A stretch of DNA of 64,000 nucleotides from Caulobacteraceae bacterium PMMR1 (GTDB taxonomy: Bacteria; Pseudomonadota; Alphaproteobacteria; Caulobacterales; Caulobacteraceae), in assembly GCA_000733915.1 (NCBI GenBank), contig JPOM01000001.1, forward strand, positions 2,351,001-2,415,000, given 5' to 3'. Within the stretch, counting starts at the first letter, position 1. Every line of letters begins with the position of its first letter. Below the pieces are notes generated by a model. The model had not been told where the DNA came from. It saw nothing but the letters and a program-made list of their open reading frames with translations, and ran no database searches. Made by a program: the position numbers and the translations under genes. Positions 1 to 11,279 of this stretch are shown one piece after another.

Positions 1-285
1 CATCACCGGCTTGGACGCCAGGGCGCCGAGGTCGCCCAGCCCCAGAATGGCGGTGCCGTTGGAGATCACCGCCACCAGATTGCCCTTGGAGGTGTAGTCG
101 TAGGCGAGGTCCGGATCGCGGGCGATGGCCTGCACCGGCACGGCGACGCCCGGCGAATAGGCCAGGCTAAGGTCCCGCTGGGTCGCCATCGGCTTGGTGG
201 CGCGCACGCCGATCTTGCCGGGGGTCGGGAACTGGTGGAAGGCCAGGGCCTCCTCGTCGGTGAAGGTTCGGCGTTCGTCGTCCAT
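1..285 (-). CDS. maeB: NADP-dependent malic enzyme, N-terminal part (cut by window edge)
   Basis: Oxidatively decarboxylates malate to pyruvate with NAD(P), linking the TCA cycle to gluconeogenesis or NADPH supply. Only the first 95 codons are present; the gene runs off the left edge. The visible protein begins MDDERRTF and carries the malic-enzyme N-terminal signature: FPTPGKIGV near residue 20, LAYSPGVA near 43, and the [20 protein letters not shown] stretch near 67-86, with the tyrosine of the YDYTS segment just before it. The ATG at 285 is the first start after an in-frame break. The gene is divergent from the aldo/keto reductase, with a 138-base gap in which I see no clear operator. Family assignment is firm; whether a C-terminal phosphotransacetylase-like domain (MaeB type) follows cannot be seen, so the symbol is an inference. 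Confidence 0.9.
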   Translation of the reverse strand, partial: MDDERRTFTDEEALAFHQFPTPGKIGVRATKPMATQRDLSLAYSPGVAVPVQAIARDPDLAYDYTSKGNLVAVISNGTAILGLGDLGALASKPVM

Positions 286-423
286 GGCGCGTCCGTAGCG
301 GCTCCGTGTCGCGAGGCGCGGACCGTAGTGGCCCTCAGCGCGGCCCACAACATGGCGGGGGCGGTAGGCACGATCCGCTTCCGACGGTTATGAACGACGC
401 GCCATCGCCGGAGCCCCTCGCCC

Positions 424-1425
424 ATGCCCATGAAGACGCGCGCCCTCGGTCCCTTCCAGGTCTCGGAGATCGGCTTCGGCTGCATGAGCCTGAGCCACGC
501 CTACGGCGCGCCGCCGGACCCGGAGACCGGGGCTGCGGTGCTGCACCGGGCGCTCGACCTCGGCTACACCTTTCTGGACACGGCGGCGCTCTATGGCGAC
601 GGGGCCAACGAGACCCTGATCGGGCGCACGCTGAAGGCCCGGCGAGACGCCTTCACCCTGGCCAGCAAATGCGGCATCCGCCTAACTGAGGACGGCCGGC
701 GCGAGATCGACGGCCGCCCCTCGGCGATCCGCGCCGTCTGCGAGGACAGTCTGCGCCGGCTGCAGGTCGAGGTGATCGACCTCTACTATCTGCACCGCTG
801 GGACCGGCGCACGCCCATCGAGGACAGCGTCGGCACGCTGGGCGATCTGGTGCGGGAGGGCAAGATCCGCAGCGTCGGCCTCTCGGAGGTGGGCGCGCAG
901 ACCCTGCGGCGGGCGCACCGGGAGTATCCTATCACGGCCCTGCAGTCGGAGTATTCGCTCTGGACCCGCAACCCTGAGATCGCGGTGCTCGAGGCCTGCC
1001 GGGAGCTGGGCGTGGCCTTCGTCGCCTTCTCGCCGCTCGGGCGTGGCTTCCTCGCCGGCGCGTTCGGCGCGGACGCGAGCTTCCCCAAGCACGACATCCG
1101 GGCGTCCATGCCCCGGTTCCAGGGGGAGAACCTGGCGGCGAACCTGCGCCTGCTGGCGCAGTTCCGCGAGATCGCCTCGGACGCCGGCTGCACCCTCGCC
1201 CAGCTGGCCCTCGCCTGGGTCCTGGCTCGGGGGCCGCACGTGATCCCGATCCCGGGCACCGCGCGCCTCGACCACCTTGAGGAAAACGCCGAGGCCGCCG
1301 ACGTGACCCTCGCGCCCGAGGTCCTGGCCCGGCTCGACGCGCTCTTCACCCCCGAGGCGGTCCGCGGTCCCCGCTACGCCGCCGCCGCCCAGTCCACCGT
1401 GGACACGGAGGAGTTCCCGGCCTGA
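424..1425 (+). CDS. Aldo/keto reductase
   Basis: A 333-residue NADPH-dependent carbonyl reductase of the aldo/keto reductase superfamily, cytosolic TIM barrel. The catalytic tetrad is visible as D52 and Y57 (FLDTAALYGDG), K82 (LASKCG) and H124 (YYLHRWD). The C-terminal cofactor signature VIPIPGTARLDHLEEN is present near residue 274. The arrangement resembles the AKR13-type enzymes described as pyridoxal or methylglyoxal reductases, but the substrate cannot be read from sequence. The next ATG (two codons in) would also serve as a start. The gene stands alone, divergent from malic enzyme and 114 bases upstream of an SDR gene on the same strand. Confidence 0.92.
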   Translation: MPMKTRALGPFQVSEIGFGCMSLSHAYGAPPDPETGAAVLHRALDLGYTFLDTAALYGDGANETLIGRTLKARRDAFTLASKCGIRLTEDGRREIDGRPSAIRAVCEDSLRRLQVEVIDLYYLHRWDRRTPIEDSVGTLGDLVREGKIRSVGLSEVGAQTLRRAHREYPITALQSEYSLWTRNPEIAVLEACRELGVAFVAFSPLGRGFLAGAFGADASFPKHDIRASMPRFQGENLAANLRLLAQFREIASDAGCTLAQLALAWVLARGPHVIPIPGTARLDHLEENAEAADVTLAPEVLARLDALFTPEAVRGPRYAAAAQSTVDTEEFPA

Positions 1426-1539
1426 GGCGCGCAAGGCCGCCTCGCCTCGCCTTCGACCCTGGACGCGAGGAACCGCGGCGCAAGCCTTGCTGTTTCGTCC
1501 CCGCCCCCTTTCCCCGTACTAGCTCCGAGAGTCTCGCCC

Positions 1540-2613
1540 ATGCCGAAGTCGATCAAGCCGCTCAGCGCGCAGGTCATGGTGATCACGGGCGCGACCTCCG
1601 GCATCGGGCTTGCGACCGCGCGCCAGGCCGCCGCCCGGGGCGCGAAGCTGGTGCTGGCCGCCCGCAACGCCGAGGCGCTCACCCTGCTCGGAGAGGAGCT
1701 GCGCGCGCGCGGCGCGGCGGTGGAGACGGTGGTCTGCGACGTGGGCGTGGAGGCGGAGGTCAAGGCGCTGGCGGCGCGCGCGCTCGCGGCCTTCGGCGGC
1801 TTCGACACCTGGGTGAACAACGCCGGGGTCTCGATCTATGGGCGCATCGAGGACACGCCCATCGACGACCAGCGCCGGCTGTTCGACACCAACTACTGGG
1901 GCGCGGTCTACGGCTCGCTGGCCGCGCTCGAGCACCTGCGCACGCGCGAGGACGGCGGGGCCCTGATCAACGTCGGCTCGGTGCTGTCCGACGTCACCAT
2001 CCCGCTGCAGGGCGTCTATTGCGCGTCCAAGCACGCCCTGAAGGGCTTCACCAATGCGCTGCGCTCCGAGACGCGCCGCAGCGCGCCCAAGGTGCGGATC
2101 ACCCTGATCAAGCCCTCGGCCATCGACACGCCCTACAAGGAGCACGCCCACAACCTCACCGGCCAGCCGCCGACCAACCCGCCGCCGGTCTACGCCACGC
2201 CGCTCGTGGCCGAAGCGATCCTGCACGCGGCGGAGCACAGGGTGCGCGAGCTCACGGTCGGGTTCGGCGGGCGGGCGCTGGCGCTGAGCGTGGGGCTGGC
2301 GCCGCACCTGGCGGAGCCGGTGATGGCCTGGGCGGCGCCGATCCTGACGCGGGACCGCAAGTCTAACCACAAGCGGGACTCCGATGCGCTGCGGGCGCCT
2401 GGCAAGGACCTGCGGGAGCGCGCACCCTATGCGGTGGTGCGCAAGACGTCGCTCTATTTGGCCGCCCAGACCCACCCGGAGATCACGGCGGGGGTGCTGT
2501 TCGGCGCCGGCCTGCTGCTTGGGGCGGTGTTCAAGGCGCGCCAGGAACTGCACGACGCCCGCGTGCGGCGCGACGCCACCCGGCGGCTGCGCGCAAAGCT
2601 CGAGTCGCGCTGA
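1540..2613 (+). CDS. SDR family oxidoreductase with C-terminal extension
   Basis: A classical short-chain dehydrogenase/reductase of 357 residues. The NAD(P)-binding TGATSGIG lies at residues 16-23, the NNAG motif at 93-96, the catalytic serine probably at 147 (NVGSVLS), and the YxxxK pair at Y160 and K164 (YCASKHALK). The core ends near residue 260. The remaining 100 residues are an extension with a hydrophobic, glycine-rich stretch near 312-328 (GVLFGAGLLLGAVF) and a basic tail, suggesting membrane attachment. Similar extended SDRs are common in alphaproteobacteria, usually with unknown substrate. It is convergent with ccmB; the stop codons lie only about 10 bases apart. Confidence 0.9.
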   Translation: MPKSIKPLSAQVMVITGATSGIGLATARQAAARGAKLVLAARNAEALTLLGEELRARGAAVETVVCDVGVEAEVKALAARALAAFGGFDTWVNNAGVSIYGRIEDTPIDDQRRLFDTNYWGAVYGSLAALEHLRTREDGGALINVGSVLSDVTIPLQGVYCASKHALKGFTNALRSETRRSAPKVRITLIKPSAIDTPYKEHAHNLTGQPPTNPPPVYATPLVAEAILHAAEHRVRELTVGFGGRALALSVGLAPHLAEPVMAWAAPILTRDRKSNHKRDSDALRAPGKDLRERAPYAVVRKTSLYLAAQTHPEITAGVLFGAGLLLGAVFKARQELHDARVRRDATRRLRAKLESR

Positions 2614-2621
2614 AGGCGGGG

Positions 2622-3285
2622 TCAGCCGAGCGCGTTGCGCACCGCCGCGGCCATGGCGAAGGGCGTCAGCGCCACCGCCGCCAGGCTGTAGGCCGCCAGG
2701 TACGCCGCCCCTGCCGTCCAGGGCAGGCCCTGGGCGTAGGCCGAAAGCGCGCCGGCGCCGAACACCACCGGCGGCACGAAGAGCGGCAGGACCAGCACGG
2801 CGACGAGCAGGCCGCCGCGCCGCGCGCCGAGCCCCAGGGCTGCCCCTGCGCCGCCCAGGTGCGCGAACGCGAGGCCCCCGGCCAGGGCGGTCGCGACCTC
2901 CAGCCCCGCCAGGCGCAGGGGCGCCCCAAGCCGGTCGCGATCACCGGCGCGAGCAGGGCCAGGGGCAGGCCGGCGGCCGTCCAGTGCGCCAGCGCCTTCA
3001 CGGCGCAGACCGCCTCCAGCGGCGCCGGCCCGAGCGCCAGCAGATCGAGCGCCCGTCCTCGAAGTCGCGCTCGAACAGGCGCTCCAGCGACAGGAGCGAG
3101 GTCAGGGCCAGGGCGGCGAAGGCTACGCCAGGCGACAGCGCCGCCAGGTGCTCCGGCGCAGGCCCGGCCGCCAGCGGCAGCAAGGTCGCGAACCCGGCGT
3201 AGAAGGCGGCGGCGAACAGCGGCCCGCCGGCGCGTCCCCAGGCGAGCCCCAGCTCCCGGCGATAGAGCGCCAAAAGGCCGCTCAT
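2622..3285 (-). pseudogene. ccmB: Haem exporter permease CcmB, interrupted by two frameshifts
   Basis: CcmB is the membrane subunit that works with the ATPase CcmA in cytochrome c maturation. Read in three successive frames, the region gives a full-length homologue of about 221 residues (CcmB is usually about 220). It starts [17 protein letters not shown] and continues to LERLFERDFEDG, then after a shift ALDLLALGPAPLEAV and HWTAAGLPLALLAPVIATGLG, and after a second shift LRLAGLEVATALAGGLAF and LVLPLFVPPVVFGAGALSAY to the TGA at 2622. The shifts fall near 3052-3054 and 2924-2927, each repaired by adding one G to a G run. The start overlaps the ccmA stop (ATGA). Either a real pseudogene or two homopolymer errors; the latter is more likely because every other residue is conserved. 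Confidence 0.85.
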
Positions 3286-3875
3286 CCGATACGGACCTCC
3301 TGCGCGGGCACGGGCAGGGGATCGTGCACGGCCGCGACGACCAGGCCGCCGCCAGCGAGATGCGCCGCCATCAGCGCGCCGAAGCTGGTGCGGGTGGCCG
3401 CGTCGAGGGGGGCCATGGGCTCGTCCAGCAGCCACAGAGGGCGCGGCGCGGCGATCAGCCGGGCGAGCGCCAGCCGCCGCCTCTGGCCGGCCGACAGGCG
3501 GCGCACCTCCAGCGGCAGGAGGCGCTGAAGATCCAGCGCTTCAGCAGCGCGCGCCTTAGCCTCGCCGCCCGCCCAGGTCGCCCAGAAAGCGAGCTCCTCG
3601 CCCGCCGTGCGCCCGCCCTTCAGGCCATCGGCGTGGCCCAGCCAGTGCAGGCCGCGCGCCTGCGCCTCCTCGGGCGCGACCTCGCCGAAGCCGATCGTCC
3701 CGGCCGCGGGCATGAGCAGGCCCGCGATGGCGCGCAGCAGCGAGGTCTTGCCGGCCCCGTTCGCGCCCACGACCGCGACGGCCTGCCCGGCCTCGACCTG
3801 AAAGCTCAGCCCCTCGAACAGCCGCCGCCCGCCTCGCACCAGGGCGAGATCCCGCACCTGCAGGCGTGCGATCAC
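3282..3875 (-). CDS. ccmA: Haem exporter ATP-binding protein CcmA
   Basis: The ATPase of the CcmAB(CD) complex, needed to release holo-CcmE during cytochrome c assembly. From the GTG at 3875 the protein is 197 residues, close to the usual 200. Walker A is GANGAGKTS near residues 38-46, the ABC signature is [14 protein letters not shown], Walker B is PLWLLDEP, and the H-loop is VVAAVHDP. The frame stays open far upstream through the antisense of aconitase, so the start must be judged from homology; the GTG before [11 protein letters not shown] fits. The stop overlaps the ccmB start as ATGA, indicating translational coupling. The gene is divergent from aconitase across 162 bases. This gene-pair next to acnA is a familiar Caulobacter-type arrangement. 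Confidence 0.9.
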   Translation of the reverse strand: MIARLQVRDLALVRGGRRLFEGLSFQVEAGQAVAVVGANGAGKTSLLRAIAGLLMPAAGTIGFGEVAPEEAQARGLHWLGHADGLKGGRTAGEELAFWATWAGGEAKARAAEALDLQRLLPLEVRRLSAGQRRRLALARLIAAPRPLWLLDEPMAPLDAATRTSFGALMAAHLAGGGLVVAAVHDPLPVPAQEVRIG

Positions 3876-4037
3876 GCGGGCGCGGCCGCAACAGGTTGAG
3901 CGGACCGATCGACATGGACCGGCAAGGATTGCGGCGCTAGACAGCGCCTCGCCCCGCGGGTCCACCGCCGCGCGCCAGGTGACGCTGTGTGTCCCCCGGC
4001 TCTGCGCGCGAGCCCGCTCAGATGGAGAGCGACCACC

Positions 4038-6734
<2,697 letters not shown>

Positions 6735-6762
6735 AGCCCAGGCGCGCCGCTCGCGGGGTCGC

Positions 6763-8742
6763 TCAGGCGGCTTCGAGGGCGGCGCGCTCGGCCACGGCGA
6801 CGATGTCGGCCATGATCCCGGTCAGGTGGAAGTCCTTGGGCGTGTAGACCCGGGCGACCCCCATCTGCTTCAGCACCAGCGCGTCCTCGGGCGGCACGAT
6901 CCCGCCCACCACCACCGGCGCGTCCAGGCCCTCTGAGCGCATCAGGCGCACGACCTCGCGCACCAGCTCCACATGGCTGCCGGACAGGATCGAAAGCCCC
7001 ACGACATGGGCGCGGGTCTCGCGGGCGCGGCGCACGATCTCCAGGGGCGTGCAGCGGATGCCGTCGTAGACCACCTCCATGCCGACGGCGCGGGCGCGGG
7101 TGGCGATCTGCTCGGCGCCGTTCGAGTGCCCGTCCAGCCCCGGCTTGCCGACAAGGAACGTCAGGGTGCGGCCGAGCGCACGGGAGACCCGCTCCACCTC
7201 GGCGCGGACCGCTTCCAGGTCCTGCGCCCCGCCGGTCGAGACCACCACCGCCACCCCGGTCGGGCCGCGGTACTCGCCGAACACCTCGCGCAGGGCCCCG
7301 GCCCATTCTCCGGTGGTCACGCCGGCCTTGGCGCAGGCGATGGAGGGCGGCATCACATTGCGCCCTTCGCGCGCGGCGGTGCGCAGCTCGGCCAGGGCCG
7401 CTTCGGCGGCGGCGCCGTTGCGGGCGCTGCGCCAGGCGCGGAGCTTGGCGACCACGTCGAGCTCCAGCGCGGGGTCGACCACCTCGATGGTCCCCTCGCC
7501 CGCGGAGAGGGGCGAGGGTTCCGCCTCCGTCCAGCGGTTCACGCCCACCACGACCCGCTCGCCGGTCTCGATGGCGCGCACCCGGGCGGCGTTGGAGGCG
7601 ACCAGCGCCGCCTTCATCGCGTCCACCGCGGCGACCGCCCCGCCCGCCGCGTCGATGCGCGCGAGCTCCGCGCGGGCGGCGGCCTTCAGCTGCTCCACCT
7701 TGGCCGCCACGACGTGAGAGCCGTCGAACAGGTCCTCAAACTCCAGCAGGTCCGTCTCGTAGGCCAGGATCTGCTGCATGCGCAGCGACCACTGCTGGTC
7801 GAAGGGGCGGGGCAGGCCCAGGGCCTCGTTCCAGGCGGGCAGCTGCACCGCGCGCGCGCGCGCCGACTTCGACAGGGTGACCGCCAGCATCTCGATCAGG
7901 ATGCGGTAGACGTTGTTCTCCGGCTGGTTTTCGGTGAGGCCGAGGCTGTTCACCTGCACGCCGTAGCGGAAGCGCCGCGCCTTGGGATCGGCCACGCCGT
8001 AGCGGTCGCGCAGCAGCTCGTCCCAAAGCTCGGTGAAGGCGCGCATCTTGCAGAGCTCGGTGACGAAGCGCACGCCCGCGTTGACAAAGAAGCTGATCCG
8101 CGAGGCGACGGTGGCGAAGTCCTCGTCGGGGACCTGGCCGGACGCCTTGACCCGGTCGAGCACGGTGATCGCCGTCGCCAGGGCGAACGCCAGCTCCTGC
8201 TCCGGCGTCGCGCCCGCCTCCTGCAGATGATAGCTGCAGACGTTCATGGGGTTCCATTTGGGCGTCTCGACATAGCACCAGGCGATCATGTCGGAGATCA
8301 GCCGCAGCGACGGCTCGGGCGGGAAAATGTAAGTCCCGCGGCTAAGGTACTCCTTGATCAAGTCGTTCTGGGTGGTGCCTTGCAGCGACTTCGGATCGGC
8401 GCCTTGTTCTTCCGCCAGAGCGACGTAGAGCGACAGCAGCCACGCCGCCGTCGCATTGATCGTCATGGAGGTGTTCATCTGGGCGAGCGGGATGCCCTCG
8501 AACAGCACCCGCATGTCGCCGAGGTGGCTGACCGGCACGCCGACCTTGCCCACCTCGCCCCGGGCCAGCACGTGGTCGGGGTCGTAGCCCGTCTGGGTCG
8601 GCAGGTCGAAGGCGATGGAGAGCCCCGTCTGTCCCCGCGCGAGGTTGGCGCGATAGAGCGCATTGGACTTCGCCGCCGTGGAATGCCCCGCGTAGGTGCG
8701 GAAGATCCAGGGCGCATCGGGTGCGTGCTGGAAGTCGGGCAT
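6763..8742 (-). CDS. ecm: Ethylmalonyl-CoA mutase (MeaA type), adenosylcobalamin-dependent
   Basis: Converts ethylmalonyl-CoA to methylsuccinyl-CoA in the ethylmalonyl-CoA pathway, which replaces the glyoxylate shunt for growth on acetyl-CoA-yielding substrates. At 659 residues it is a single chain: an N-terminal TIM barrel with the [11 protein letters not shown] and [12 protein letters not shown] signatures, and a C-terminal cobalamin domain. The DxHxxG base-off motif is D537-G-H539-S-N-G, with H539 the axial ligand; the GHSNGAEQ form distinguishes Ecm from methylmalonyl-CoA mutase. No crotonyl-CoA carboxylase/reductase or epimerase gene is adjacent. The presence of PhaZ, isovaleryl-CoA dehydrogenase and MaoC elsewhere in the window fits a C2/PHB-using lifestyle. 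Also known as meaA. Confidence 0.92.
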   Translation of the reverse strand: MPDFQHAPDAPWIFRTYAGHSTAAKSNALYRANLARGQTGLSIAFDLPTQTGYDPDHVLARGEVGKVGVPVSHLGDMRVLFEGIPLAQMNTSMTINATAAWLLSLYVALAEEQGADPKSLQGTTQNDLIKEYLSRGTYIFPPEPSLRLISDMIAWCYVETPKWNPMNVCSYHLQEAGATPEQELAFALATAITVLDRVKASGQVPDEDFATVASRISFFVNAGVRFVTELCKMRAFTELWDELLRDRYGVADPKARRFRYGVQVNSLGLTENQPENNVYRILIEMLAVTLSKSARARAVQLPAWNEALGLPRPFDQQWSLRMQQILAYETDLLEFEDLFDGSHVVAAKVEQLKAAARAELARIDAAGGAVAAVDAMKAALVASNAARVRAIETGERVVVGVNRWTEAEPSPLSAGEGTIEVVDPALELDVVAKLRAWRSARNGAAAEAALAELRTAAREGRNVMPPSIACAKAGVTTGEWAGALREVFGEYRGPTGVAVVVSTGGAQDLEAVRAEVERVSRALGRTLTFLVGKPGLDGHSNGAEQIATRARAVGMEVVYDGIRCTPLEIVRRARETRAHVVGLSILSGSHVELVREVVRLMRSEGLDAPVVVGGIVPPEDALVLKQMGVARVYTPKDFHLTGIMADIVAVAERAALEAA

Positions 8743-8811
8743 GGGCGACGGCTCCTCGTCAGGAGGGGTGAACGCCTACGCTAGTCTCGATGTTGCAGTG
8801 CGGCAATCGCC

Positions 8812-9645
8812 TCAGGCGGCGCCGGTCGGGGCGCCCGGCGAGGCGGCGGCGGCCCGGCGGGCGAGCTGCTCGATGCGGACGCCCTCCTTCATGCTGCGGA
8901 GCTCGAAGTAAAGGGAGGTGACGCCGACCGCGCCGATCAGGGTAAAGAAGGACGACACGGCCTCGGTGACCACGAGATATGTCAGGTCGTCCAGGCCGAG
9001 CGCATGAGGCGCTCCGCCCGCGAGGCTGGCGCCCGGCGCGATCAGGCGCGCCACGATCCCGGTCGCCGCGGTCAGGATGAAAGCGGAGAGGGCGTACATG
9101 GCCGCCAGCATCAGGGCGGAGGCGCGATGTCGCCGGGTGAGGGCCCGGCTGCGCTCCAGTGCGGCGAGCGGGCCCTTGCCCTCGACCGCCAGGGCCGGGA
9201 CGGCGACCGCGCCGACGCAGAGCACCACCAGGCCTGGCACGAGCAGGGCGCACAGACCGCAGGCGAGGGCGACCGCCATGAGGCTGGAGAGCAGGGCCAG
9301 GGGGAGCAGCACCGCTCCGCCCCGGCGAAGCAGGTCCAGCGGCTCGGCCGGCTGCTCATCGAGGTGGCTGACGACGCCCGCGGCCAGCACGCCCTGCAGC
9401 ACGCCGGCGCTGGCAAAGTAAAGGACGAGCCCCGGGAACCCGAGCAGCACCGAAGCGAGGCCCAGCCGATCGTCCGCGCCCGGACCAATGCTCGCCAGCC
9501 ACGCGCGCCAGATCGCCGAGGGCGCGCCGGTGATCAGCAGGGAGAGGCCGTAGAACAGGACGAAGTTGGCGCCGATCGCCGAAAAGGTGCGCTCGATCAC
9601 GCCGCTCATGTCGAAGCGGTCGGTGCGGAAGGAAACGGTGGTCAC
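8812..9645 (-). CDS. Multi-pass membrane protein of unknown function
   Basis: About 277 residues from the GTG at 9645 (VTTVSFRTDRF). The open frame extends 15 codons further, to 9690, but those codons run through a 16-bp tandem repeat and are unlikely to be translated. Roughly six hydrophobic segments are visible, among them GANFVLFYGLSLLITG, GLVLYFASAGVLQGVLAAG, ALLSSLMAVALACGLCALLV and a C-terminal VTEAVSSFFTLIGAVG. A conserved-looking motif PALAVEGKGPLAALERSRALT follows the central hairpin. This pattern recalls YciC/glycerophosphodiesterase-membrane-domain-like proteins in alphaproteobacteria, but I do not recognise a defined function. It lies between AMP nucleosidase and ethylmalonyl-CoA mutase on the same strand, with gaps of about 135 and 69 bases. 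Confidence 0.75.
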   Translation of the reverse strand: MTTVSFRTDRFDMSGVIERTFSAIGANFVLFYGLSLLITGAPSAIWRAWLASIGPGADDRLGLASVLLGFPGLVLYFASAGVLQGVLAAGVVSHLDEQPAEPLDLLRRGGAVLLPLALLSSLMAVALACGLCALLVPGLVVLCVGAVAVPALAVEGKGPLAALERSRALTRRHRASALMLAAMYALSAFILTAATGIVARLIAPGASLAGGAPHALGLDDLTYLVVTEAVSSFFTLIGAVGVTSLYFELRSMKEGVRIEQLARRAAAASPGAPTGAA

Positions 9646-9651
9646 GCCCTG

Positions 9652-9699
9652 CGCCCCAAGTTCCGGGCCCCCAAGTTCTGGAGCTCCCAAGTCCCGGGG
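9652..9699. repeat. Three tandem 16-bp repeats just upstream of the membrane-protein gene
   Basis: Units at 9652-9667, 9668-9683 and 9684-9699 are head-to-tail variants of CNCCCAAGTTCNGGNG on the plus strand. The AAGT core and flanking C and G runs are kept in all three. The 16-base period is not a multiple of three, so this is not a coding repeat, although the open frame of the neighbouring gene runs through it. It sits 7 bases upstream of the likely GTG start, in the position of a 5' untranslated region or operator. Confidence 0.8.
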
Positions 9700-9781
9700 C
9701 GCGACTTAGCATGGCGCGGCCAAGCTTCCGCCGCGGCGGCGTGTAGCAGGCCTGAAACGCCCCTTCGCGCGAGGGGAGGGC

Positions 9782-11233
9782 TCAGCGGAAGGGCGGCTCG
9801 TCGAAGCTGCGGAGTTTGCGGGAATGCAGCGCCGGGCCCGCCTGGCGCAATAGCTTGGCCGTCGCCACCCCGATCTGCAGGTGCTGGCCGATGGCCCGCT
9901 CGTAGAAGAGGTTCGCCTGGCCCGGCAGCTTGATCTCGCCGTGCAAGGGCTTGTCGGAGACGCACAGCAGGGTGCCGTAGGGCACCCGGAAGCGATAGCC
10001 CTGGGCGGCGATGGTGGCGGACTCCATGTCGATGGCCACCGCCCGGGACTGGTTGAAGCGGAGCGCGCTGGAGGTGTAGCGCAGCTCCCAATTGCGATCG
10101 TCCGTGGTCACCACCGTGCCCGTCCGCAGGCGTCGCTTCAGCGCTTCGCCGCTCTCGCCGGTGACGTCCTCCGCCGCCGCGTTCAGGGCGACCTGCACCT
10201 CCGCGATGGGCGGGATCGGGATCTCCGGCGGCAGCACCTCGTCCAGCACGTGATCGTCGCGCAGATAGGCGTGGGCCAGCACATAGTCGCCGATGGTCTG
10301 GCTAGGCCTGAGCCCGCCGCAGTGGCCGATCATCAGCCAGGCCTGCGGCCGCAGCACCGCCAGGTGGTCGGTGATGGTTTTGGCGTTGGAGGGGCCCACG
10401 CCGATGTTGACCAGGGTGACGCCTTGCCGGCCCGGGCGCATGAGGTGGTAGGCCGGCATCTGGTGGCGACGCCACGCGGCGCCAGAGACGCGGCTCTCCG
10501 CATCCTCGGTCTCGCGCGTGACCACGACGCCGCCGGCGCAGCTCAGCCCCGTATAGGCCGCATCGCGCTTCAGTTCGGCGATGCCCCAGCGGACAAACTC
10601 GTCGACATAGCGGTGATAGTTCGTGAACAGAACATACTGCTGGACATGCTCGGGCGGCGCCCCCGTGTAGTGCTTGAGCCGGGCCAGGGAGAAGTCGGTA
10701 CGGGCGGCGTCGAACAGGCTGAGCGGCCGCGCGGCCTCCAGGTCGGGCCAGAAGACGCCGTCGGCGATCTCGTCCCCGATGTGGGCGAGGTTGGTGGAGG
10801 GGAACCAGCGCGCGAGGTCCGCCGCCTGCGCCCCGTCGAGCTGCAGATCCTCGGCCCCGTCCAGCACGTAGGGATAGGGAATCTCCTGCGCCGAGCGGGC
10901 GATGGAGACGCTCACGCCATAGTCGCGGATCAAGAGCTCCAGCTGCTCGGCGAGATAGTCGCGAAAGAGGTTCGGGCGGGTCAGGCTGATCGCATAGAGG
11001 CCCGGCTGGCGGATCAGGGCGTAGGCGCGACCGAGCCGGGGCGCGGGGCCGTCGGAGGCGTAGAGGACGCGCAGCTCAGGATAGGCGAAGGCGCCCGCGG
11101 CGCGCTCGCTCGGATCGGGCCGGACGCCCCGCGTCAGATAGGCGTTGAGCGCGTCCCTCAGGGCCGCGACCGAGCGGTCGTAGGCGCGGGCGATCTCGTC
11201 GATCAGGTCGCAAACGGGCTGTGGGCGGGCCAT
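9782..11233 (-). CDS. amn: AMP nucleosidase
   Basis: Hydrolyses AMP to adenine and ribose 5-phosphate, controlling adenylate levels and feeding purine salvage; cytosolic. The protein is 483 residues, typical length. The N-terminal regulatory domain is followed by a nucleoside-phosphorylase-like catalytic domain with VNIGVGPSNAKTITDHL, the GHCGGLRPSQTIGDYVLAHAY run of the PNP fold, and AVAIDMESATIAAQGYRFRV with the purine-contacting methionine and glutamate. The FxxxYLAEQLELLIRDYG segment near residue 128 is typical of Amn. It starts at an ATG at 11233 and sits 46 bases upstream of the M23 peptidase stop region; the genes are co-directional but not overlapping. Confidence 0.93.
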   Translation of the reverse strand: MARPQPVCDLIDEIARAYDRSVAALRDALNAYLTRGVRPDPSERAAGAFAYPELRVLYASDGPAPRLGRAYALIRQPGLYAISLTRPNLFRDYLAEQLELLIRDYGVSVSIARSAQEIPYPYVLDGAEDLQLDGAQAADLARWFPSTNLAHIGDEIADGVFWPDLEAARPLSLFDAARTDFSLARLKHYTGAPPEHVQQYVLFTNYHRYVDEFVRWGIAELKRDAAYTGLSCAGGVVVTRETEDAESRVSGAAWRRHQMPAYHLMRPGRQGVTLVNIGVGPSNAKTITDHLAVLRPQAWLMIGHCGGLRPSQTIGDYVLAHAYLRDDHVLDEVLPPEIPIPPIAEVQVALNAAAEDVTGESGEALKRRLRTGTVVTTDDRNWELRYTSSALRFNQSRAVAIDMESATIAAQGYRFRVPYGTLLCVSDKPLHGEIKLPGQANLFYERAIGQHLQIGVATAKLLRQAGPALHSRKLRSFDEPPFR

Positions 11234-11279
11234 GCCCCCTCATAGCCCAGGGCAGGGGCGCCGCAAGCCGCCCGCCCAT

